From positions 1 through 9,664 of the forward strand of contig SLKF01000297.1 in NCBI GenBank assembly GCA_007134725.1: a stretch of DNA of 9,664 nt, written 5' to 3'. Position numbers and translations under genes: made by a program. The notes beneath the pieces are model-generated. The model saw only the letters and a program-made list of their open reading frames with translations. It was not told the origin of the DNA and did no database searches. This DNA is from Clostridiales bacterium. GTDB lineage: Bacteria > Bacillota > Clostridia > Peptostreptococcales > T1SED10-28. Positions 6,057 to 9,664 of this stretch are shown piece after piece (position 1 is the stretch's first letter; each line of letters starts with the position of its first letter).

Positions 6057-6106
6057 GCAGGGACAGGGACTATATCCGGTTTATCAGACATAGTCCCTGT
6101 CCCTGC
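6057..6106. repeat. Long palindromic element (17-bp perfect stem) after smsB
   Basis: GCAGGGACAGGGACTAT (6057-6073) pairs perfectly with 6090-6106 across a 16-base loop. It begins 8 bases beyond the smsB stop on the minus strand but has no T run on either side, so it is not a standard intrinsic terminator. GGGACAGGGAC-type palindromes recur between genes in many clostridial genomes, so this may be a dispersed repeat (REP/MITE-like) that also stabilises or ends the smsCB transcript. That dispersal is from general knowledge and only one copy is in this window. The remaining gene-free bases on the arsR side (5989-6056) show nothing clear. Confidence 0.65.
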
Positions 6107-6114
6107 ATTTGGTG

Positions 6115-7035
6115 CTATTTTAAGAAACCTTCAAGGATTTTTTCTTCGGCTTCTTCCTCGGAAAGTCCCAGAGACATCAGTTTTAAAATCTGTTCCGACG
6201 CAATTTTGCCGATAGCCGCTTCATGAATTAACTGGGCATCGGTATGGTAGGCGGATATTTCCGGCACTGCCCTGACTACGGCCTGATCCATAATGATGGA
6301 ATCACATTGGATGTGCCCTCGGCATTGATTTTTCCCCAGCATATTAAGATAAAAGATCTGTTTGGATTGATCCTGGGCTACGGACCTGGAGATAATCTGA
6401 GCCGTGGAGTCTTTGCCCAGCAACTCAACGGTGATTTTTGATTCGGCTTCCTGATTAGCGTATGTCAGCAGCCTTTCCGTAACAATCAGACGGGCATTAT
6501 CATGAAGATATACTTCCGTGTCTCTGATGGTTTGATCCACGCCTTTAATCTGTACCAGTTCGATCTCTGCAACACCATCTTCTTCCACCGTAATGATGGT
6601 TTTCGGGTTGAGGATTTTTTTGCCTTTACCATCCCCTTCCCCATAATGTTTTTCTACGTATCGCATTTTGGCACCTTTTCTAACAATGAAATCATGCAGC
6701 CCGTCATGCTGAGAATTTTCCTTCCCGCCGTTATGAATCCCACAACCCGCAACGATTACGACATCAGAGCCTTCTCCAATATCAAAGGAATTATATACCA
6801 GATCCTGCAGACCCGCTTGTGAGAGAATGACCGGTATGTGTATACTTTCATCGACGGTGCCCGGCTTAACGATGATGTCTATTCCGGATTTATCCGTCTT
6901 ATTGACGATATCAATATTGCCGGTGGTGTTTCTGCTTAAACCGGCACCATTTTTTCGGATATTGTAGGCACCCTGGGGAATTTCATGCAAATCCGCTACC
7001 ATCTCCAGTAATTTTTTATCCAGTTGGCTCAACAT
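6115..7035 (-). CDS. smsB: SufB/SufD-family Fe-S scaffold of a minimal SUF-like (SMS) system
   Basis: This 306-residue protein is much shorter than classical SufB (about 470-495) and matches the short scaffold of two-gene SufBC/SMS systems of archaea and anaerobes. A beta-helix-type core contains VAGCGIHNGGKENSQHDGLH (95-114, Cys98). The C-terminal SufBD signature has NQCRGHIQCDSIIMD at 236-250 (Cys238, Cys244), HEAAIGKIASEQILKLMSLG at 271-290, and LSEEEAEEKILEGFL. H271-E272 are the equivalents of the SufB His-Glu needed for cluster assembly. The protein should pair with the SmsC ATPase encoded just upstream. Start choice: longer frames reach 7074, but GGAGG lies 8 bases before the ATG at 7035, within the end of smsC. 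The genes overlap by 20 bases, implying translational coupling. No cysteine desulfurase or SufU/SufE gene is nearby. Confidence 0.85.
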   Translation of the reverse strand: MLSQLDKKLLEMVADLHEIPQGAYNIRKNGAGLSRNTTGNIDIVNKTDKSGIDIIVKPGTVDESIHIPVILSQAGLQDLVYNSFDIGEGSDVVIVAGCGIHNGGKENSQHDGLHDFIVRKGAKMRYVEKHYGEGDGKGKKILNPKTIITVEEDGVAEIELVQIKGVDQTIRDTEVYLHDNARLIVTERLLTYANQEAESKITVELLGKDSTAQIISRSVAQDQSKQIFYLNMLGKNQCRGHIQCDSIIMDQAVVRAVPEISAYHTDAQLIHEAAIGKIASEQILKLMSLGLSEEEAEEKILEGFLK

Positions 7036-7771
7036 ATGCAACACCTCCAACATCACAAGTTTTGTTACACCCACACTCCAGGTCTTTCACAATACGGGAC
7101 ATTATATCATCTCTTTTTGCTTGTTCCTTTACCATACCGTCGGCGATAATAATGACCTCATCCGCCAAACGCAGGATTTTTTCCTGATGGGAGATAATTA
7201 TTATGGTCGTTTCTTTGTCCTTGTGCATGGTTTGAAAGGTTTCCACCAATTTCTGAAAGCTCCACAGGTCAATTCCTGCTTCCGGCTCATCAAATATGGC
7301 CAGGGTAAGATTCCGTGCAAGAACCGTAGCGATCTCAATTCTTTTTAATTCCCCTCCCGATAAGCTTGCATCCACATCCCGGTTAATGTAGTCCTGAGCG
7401 CAGAGCCCCACTTCCAACAGTAAATCACAGATTTCATCCTCATTTTTTTCTTCCCCAAAGGATAAATTTAATAAATCCCTTATTTTAAATCCCTTAAAGC
7501 GTGGCGGCTGCTGAAATGCATAACCCATCTTTCGCTTTGCCCTCTCCGTAATTCCAAGTGCGGTAATATCTTCCCCCTTCAGCCAGATGCTCCCCCGGGT
7601 TGGTTTAACAATTCCCATGATGACTTTTGCCAAGGAAGATTTCCCCCCTCCGTTTGGGCCCGTAATCGCATAAAATTTGTTCGCCTCAAATAACAGATTA
7701 ATGTTTTTTAAAATATCCACCGAACGGTTTCCTTCTTCCACGCTAAAGGACAAATCTTTTATCTGCAGCAT
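7016..7771 (-). CDS. smsC: SufC-family ATPase of a minimal SUF-like (SMS) system
   Basis: This 251-residue ABC-type ATPase has Walker A GPNGGGKSS (38-46), a Q-loop at FQQPPRFKGF (87-95), signature LSGGELKRIEIA (137-148), Walker B LAIFDEPEAGID (157-168) and switch His195 (SHQ). FDEPEAGIDLW and the basic GGELKRIEI are SufC-like rather than importer-like. SufC dimers drive structural change in the SufB-type scaffold during Fe-S assembly in the cytoplasm. Start choice: the ATG at 7777 abuts the AGGGAGGG on its 5' side, while the ATG at 7771 has a 6-base spacer, so the latter is preferred. An unusual C-terminal tail, ECGCNKTCD, carries Cys233, Cys235 and Cys239, which is not a usual part of SufC. 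It is the first gene of the pair with smsB. I find no convincing promoter in the 170 bases upstream. Confidence 0.88.
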   Translation of the reverse strand: MLQIKDLSFSVEEGNRSVDILKNINLLFEANKFYAITGPNGGGKSSLAKVIMGIVKPTRGSIWLKGEDITALGITERAKRKMGYAFQQPPRFKGFKIRDLLNLSFGEEKNEDEICDLLLEVGLCAQDYINRDVDASLSGGELKRIEIATVLARNLTLAIFDEPEAGIDLWSFQKLVETFQTMHKDKETTIIIISHQEKILRLADEVIIIADGMVKEQAKRDDIMSRIVKDLECGCNKTCDVGGVAYVEPTG

Positions 7772-7942
7772 TTTCATCCCTCCCTATTTGTTGATTATTA
7801 TCGAATTCCATCTTGTTTTTTATTTATGGAAACCAAATTTTTACACCCTATTTCAAGGAAGACTGAGATATCAAAACTGTATAGTACTTCTAGGTTTTTA
7901 TTTTTTACCCTCTTATGGATCTTATGAATCAAATCTTTCCAC

Positions 7943-7996
7943 AAAAAAAACCGCCTCCCATATAGACGGTTCTTTGCCTCCTAGGGAGACGGTTTT
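7943..7996 (-). terminator. Strong minus-strand intrinsic terminator upstream of smsC
   Basis: On the minus strand AAAACCGTCTCCC (7996-7984) pairs with GGGAGGCGGTTTT (7959-7947) through 13 pairs, with one wobble, around a 24-base loop, and a run of eight T (7950-7943) closes it. It lies 145 bases beyond the VOC gene stop and 170 bases before smsC. It could end the VOC transcript, end a small RNA starting in the gap, or act as an attenuator before smsCB. Confidence 0.82.
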
Positions 7997-8141
7997 GTTG
8001 TTAGATTTCCAAGCAAATACCTCATTTCTTTGCTGCATCCCGCGACGATGTTTTTATTCCTAGGATGGGGAGGAAATATTTATCAAAGGTTTCGGAAAAC
8101 CCGAGGGGAAGACAATCAAAGTGTTTCTTTGTTTCAATTAA
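7997..8141 (-). other. Gene-free stretch with possible structured RNA ahead of the terminator
   Basis: No coding frame is convincing here. On the minus strand several small stems are possible: GGTTT-TCCG-AAACC (8101-8088), CATCC...GGATG across 8067-8036, and AGCAAA/TTTGCT around 8034-8012. CCTCCC at 8073-8068 can also pair with GGGAGG (7959-7954), the 3' arm of the terminator, as an antiterminator would. I recognise none of the common riboswitch cores, a T-box or 6S RNA in it. The region nearer smsC (7778-7942) is AT-rich and holds nothing I can name. Confidence 0.35.
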
Positions 8142-8552
8142 TCACTGAAATTTATTTTGACCAATAATATTACCATTTTCATCAGTTACAAATGTGCCTT
8201 TTGAGGAGTCTAATATTACATACTGATTATCCCAAGGGTCTTTTATTACTGCACATTTTCCGATTTGAATATCGAATGGACCATGAATTACTCTTCCACC
8301 TGAATTCTTGATTTTTTCAATGGCTTCATTTACGTCTTCTACCTTAATATCAATTTCCTGAATTTTACGTTCGTTTTGAATCACAATTTCAGTTACTGCA
8401 TCATCCATTCCAAGACCGATGGCTGTGTCTGTTTTCCAAATTATCTTCAGCCCTAAATTATCACAATAGAAACCCAAGCCTTTTTCAAGATCAGGGACAT
8501 AAAGTTGAATACAATCAATTTTTTTGAATAATGATTTATTGTGTTTTTTCAC
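8142..8552 (-). CDS. Glyoxalase/bleomycin-resistance (VOC) fold protein
   Basis: This 136-residue single-domain VOC protein has two beta-alpha-beta-beta-beta modules. The first is IDCIQLYVPDLEKGLGFYCD followed by NLGLKIIWK (12-40) and TEIVIQN (54-60). The second is IDIKVEDVNEAIEKIKNSGG (67-86) then KDPWDNQYVILDSS (104-117), the usual DPxGN region. Family members bind metal and act as isomerases, dioxygenases or drug-binding proteins; the substrate here is unknown. Start choice: an ATG frame begins at 8576, but AGGAGG (minus strand, 8565-8560) lies inside it, 7 bases before GTG at 8552, so GTG is the likely start. The upstream gene ends 113 bases away and no terminator lies between, so cotranscription is possible. 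The 113-base gap shows nothing else. Confidence 0.82.
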   Translation of the reverse strand: MKKHNKSLFKKIDCIQLYVPDLEKGLGFYCDNLGLKIIWKTDTAIGLGMDDAVTEIVIQNERKIQEIDIKVEDVNEAIEKIKNSGGRVIHGPFDIQIGKCAVIKDPWDNQYVILDSSKGTFVTDENGNIIGQNKFQ

Positions 8553-8665
8553 CAATAATCCTCCTAATTTCCCCATTGGCGGTTAAAATGAACGATGGGG
8601 CTCTTTCAATCTCTGTTATTTGATCTAACCCTTTATTCCCTTTATTTTTTAAAAAAATTGCAGAT

Positions 8666-9373
8666 TCATCTTTGTTCAAATTTCTCTTCCAAGATCCTCT
8701 TTCGATTTTTCTTTGGATCCTCATCCTTAAAAACTCTAGAAATACCATATCCCAGCAAGATAATGACAAAACAGTATGCATATAACATGAACAACTCCGC
8801 TTTCCCAACGCCGGTACTGCTACTCTCTTCCGCTGTTAAATAGCCCTTCATTCCTTCCGTTATATCATTGCCGTTTGCATCAAACAATTGATATTCTTCC
8901 ATAAGCGATGGTGACTCGGCACTGAACACCGCCAAAATCTCTGATTCCCCTTGAACATTTTCCATAAAAATCTCCCCGGAATAGGTTTCAACTCTTACAC
9001 TTGCAATCTTACCCTCATAATTGGTTCCCATAATCGCTAGGTACTCTCCCCCATTTGTTTCGAAGGGAATACCCTGAATGACTCTGTTTCTCGTGCCATA
9101 GCTTGCATCTCTTATTTGATACCTTCCGTTAAATCCTTTATGTAGGGCAGTAAAACCAATGCTATCATTTGATCCCAACGTGTAATACACCGCCAACATA
9201 TTATCAACTTCTGTGAAATCAACAATTGTGACACTTCTTTCGATAAACTCTTCAATCCCTCTTTCGATATGGCTCTGTTCCGCTTTGATCTTATATTCGC
9301 CGGCATAAATGAAATAAGCCAGTAACATGGATATCATAATTATGATAATTCTTAGTGTTCTTTTATTTTTCAT
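8666..9373 (-). CDS. Bitopic membrane protein of unknown function
   Basis: I do not recognise this 235-residue protein. A basic N-terminus (MKNKR) leads into a membrane segment at about 7-24. An extracytoplasmic domain follows (about 25-190), with many short beta-type stretches and aromatic residues (AVYYTLG, FTALHKGFNGRYQI, GEYLAIMGTNYEGKIASVRVE). It ends in a Ser-rich linker (EESSSTG). A second membrane segment at about 193-215 is followed by a very charged cytoplasmic tail (KDEDPKKNRKRILEEKFEQR). Both ends should therefore be inside the cell with the domain outside, so the first segment is probably a signal anchor. AAGGGG lies 7 bases before the ATG. The order TM, ectodomain, Ser-rich linker, TM, basic tail suggests sensing or a complex subunit, but no function can be assigned. 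Confidence 0.72.
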   Translation of the reverse strand: MKNKRTLRIIIIMISMLLAYFIYAGEYKIKAEQSHIERGIEEFIERSVTIVDFTEVDNMLAVYYTLGSNDSIGFTALHKGFNGRYQIRDASYGTRNRVIQGIPFETNGGEYLAIMGTNYEGKIASVRVETYSGEIFMENVQGESEILAVFSAESPSLMEEYQLFDANGNDITEGMKGYLTAEESSSTGVGKAELFMLYAYCFVIILLGYGISRVFKDEDPKKNRKRILEEKFEQR

Positions 9374-9456
9374 CGTTCTACCCCTTATCTACATGAATGA
9401 TCATTTTGTGACATACTCCCATATTAACGACATCCAATTATTATATTCTTTCCAGT

Positions 9457-9475
9457 TCCCCGTCGCACACGGGGA
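9457..9475. other. Small GC-rich hairpin in the gap before the membrane-protein gene
   Basis: TCCCCGT (9457-9463) and ACGGGGA (9469-9475) form a 7-bp stem around CGCAC. It lies 23 bases past the stop of the acetyltransferase on the minus strand, but no T run follows on that strand, so it is at most a weak terminator. The remaining bases of the 9374-9497 gap are AT-rich. Confidence 0.4.
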
Positions 9476-9497
9476 TGGTGTAGAGCATTTTTTCAAA

Positions 9498-9664
9498 TCA
9501 GCTATTTATCGTAAATTTCTGCATAAGGCAATCTTCACCATCAGAAACAATTTCACTCTCTTCAAATTTTAAATTTTTATCATTAAAAACAGAGTGCCAA
9601 AACCTTATAGCAGGTTTGTTTTTGATTAACTCAATAAGACCATATTTACCAGGATATAACCTGA
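9498..9664 (-). CDS. GNAT acetyltransferase, C-terminal fragment (start outside window)
   Basis: The last 54 or so codons of a minus-strand gene enter from the right edge and stop at TGA 9498-9500. The visible part reads LYPGKYGLIELIKNKPAIRF, then WHSVFNDKNLKFEE and finally LMQKFTINS. A-I-x-F-W-x-x-V-F followed by a closing Q-x-F-x-I strand is the typical end of the GNAT fold: the helix and strand after the acetyl-CoA site, then the last beta-strand. The acetyl-CoA-binding loop itself lies outside. The substrate is unknown. Confidence 0.7.
   Translation of the reverse strand, partial: RLYPGKYGLIELIKNKPAIRFWHSVFNDKNLKFEESEIVSDGEDCLMQKFTINS

Noticed and set aside
5982..6215. A 77-codon plus-strand frame through the palindrome after smsB
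   Set aside because: It reads through the hairpin arms and then antisense to smsB, with no Shine-Dalgarno sequence or recognisable protein features.
7677..8063. A 128-codon plus-strand frame covering the smsC upstream region
   Set aside because: It starts antisense inside smsC, has low-complexity hydrophobic and aromatic content without motifs, and crosses the terminator hairpin. No ribosome site precedes it.
8536..8808. A 90-codon minus-strand frame bridging the membrane-protein gene and the VOC gene
   Set aside because: Its first half is an out-of-frame reading of the 8666-9373 gene and its end overlaps the VOC start. It has no ribosome site, and the Shine-Dalgarno sequence in its tail serves the GTG at 8552.
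1..9664. CRISPR arrays, tRNA or rRNA genes, insertion sequences
   Set aside because: I saw no regularly spaced repeats, tRNA-like cloverleaf or rRNA sequence, and no transposase frame in the window.

Overview
The window looks like chromosomal DNA from an anaerobic, spore-former-type Firmicute (class Clostridia). The base composition is moderately AT-rich and most genes have strong AGGAGG-type ribosome binding sites. The gene families also point this way: a short stand-alone formimino-THF cyclodeaminase, a PucR regulator, a two-gene SUF-like Fe-S system and a probable selenoprotein. Several genes here end in TGA (8142-8144, 8666-8668, 9498-9500), so TGA is a normal stop in this genome and an in-frame TGA needs its own explanation. 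I cannot name the species. Purine- or amino-acid-fermenting clostridia are the best guess.

Region 1 (1-4050) looks like a purine-catabolism locus. On the minus strand, a cyclodeaminase (fchA-like) is followed by a PucR-type regulator that runs off the left edge. Divergent to them, on the plus strand, is an NCS2-like permease. Its promoter has a good -10 and a near-perfect inverted repeat centred about 42 bases upstream of the predicted start of transcription. The permease is closed by a 21-bp terminator hairpin. In purine-fermenting clostridia, xanthine breakdown yields formiminoglycine, whose formimino group passes to tetrahydrofolate and is deaminated by this cyclodeaminase, so uptake, regulation and one catabolic step would sit together.

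Region 2 (4051-4484) holds the most interesting item: a 90-codon HesB/IscA-like gene with a TTG start and an in-frame TGA at codon 31. A hairpin with the properties of a bacterial SECIS element lies at the expected distance after it. I read it as a HesB-like selenoprotein that conventional gene calling would miss.

Region 3 (4485-6000) is an arsR-permease pair on the minus strand. An ArsR/SmtB repressor with a CxC metal site precedes a COG0701 (ArsP/YraQ-type) permease with a CSCS motif. A consensus-like promoter with palindromic sequence over its -10 lies upstream.

Region 4 (6001-7780) is a minimal SUF-like Fe-S cluster assembly operon: the ATPase (SufC/SmsC) and the scaffold (SufB/SmsB) overlap by 20 bases. 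A 17-bp-stem palindromic element follows it. Upstream of smsC is a 360-base gene-free stretch with a strong minus-strand terminator and possibly a structured RNA.

Region 5 (8142-9664) holds a glyoxalase/VOC-fold protein, a bitopic membrane protein of unknown function and the C-terminal end of a GNAT acetyltransferase, all on the minus strand.

For fchA, arsR, smsC, smsB and the VOC gene, I moved the start inward from the longest open frame, because the Shine-Dalgarno sequence lies inside or directly against that longer frame.
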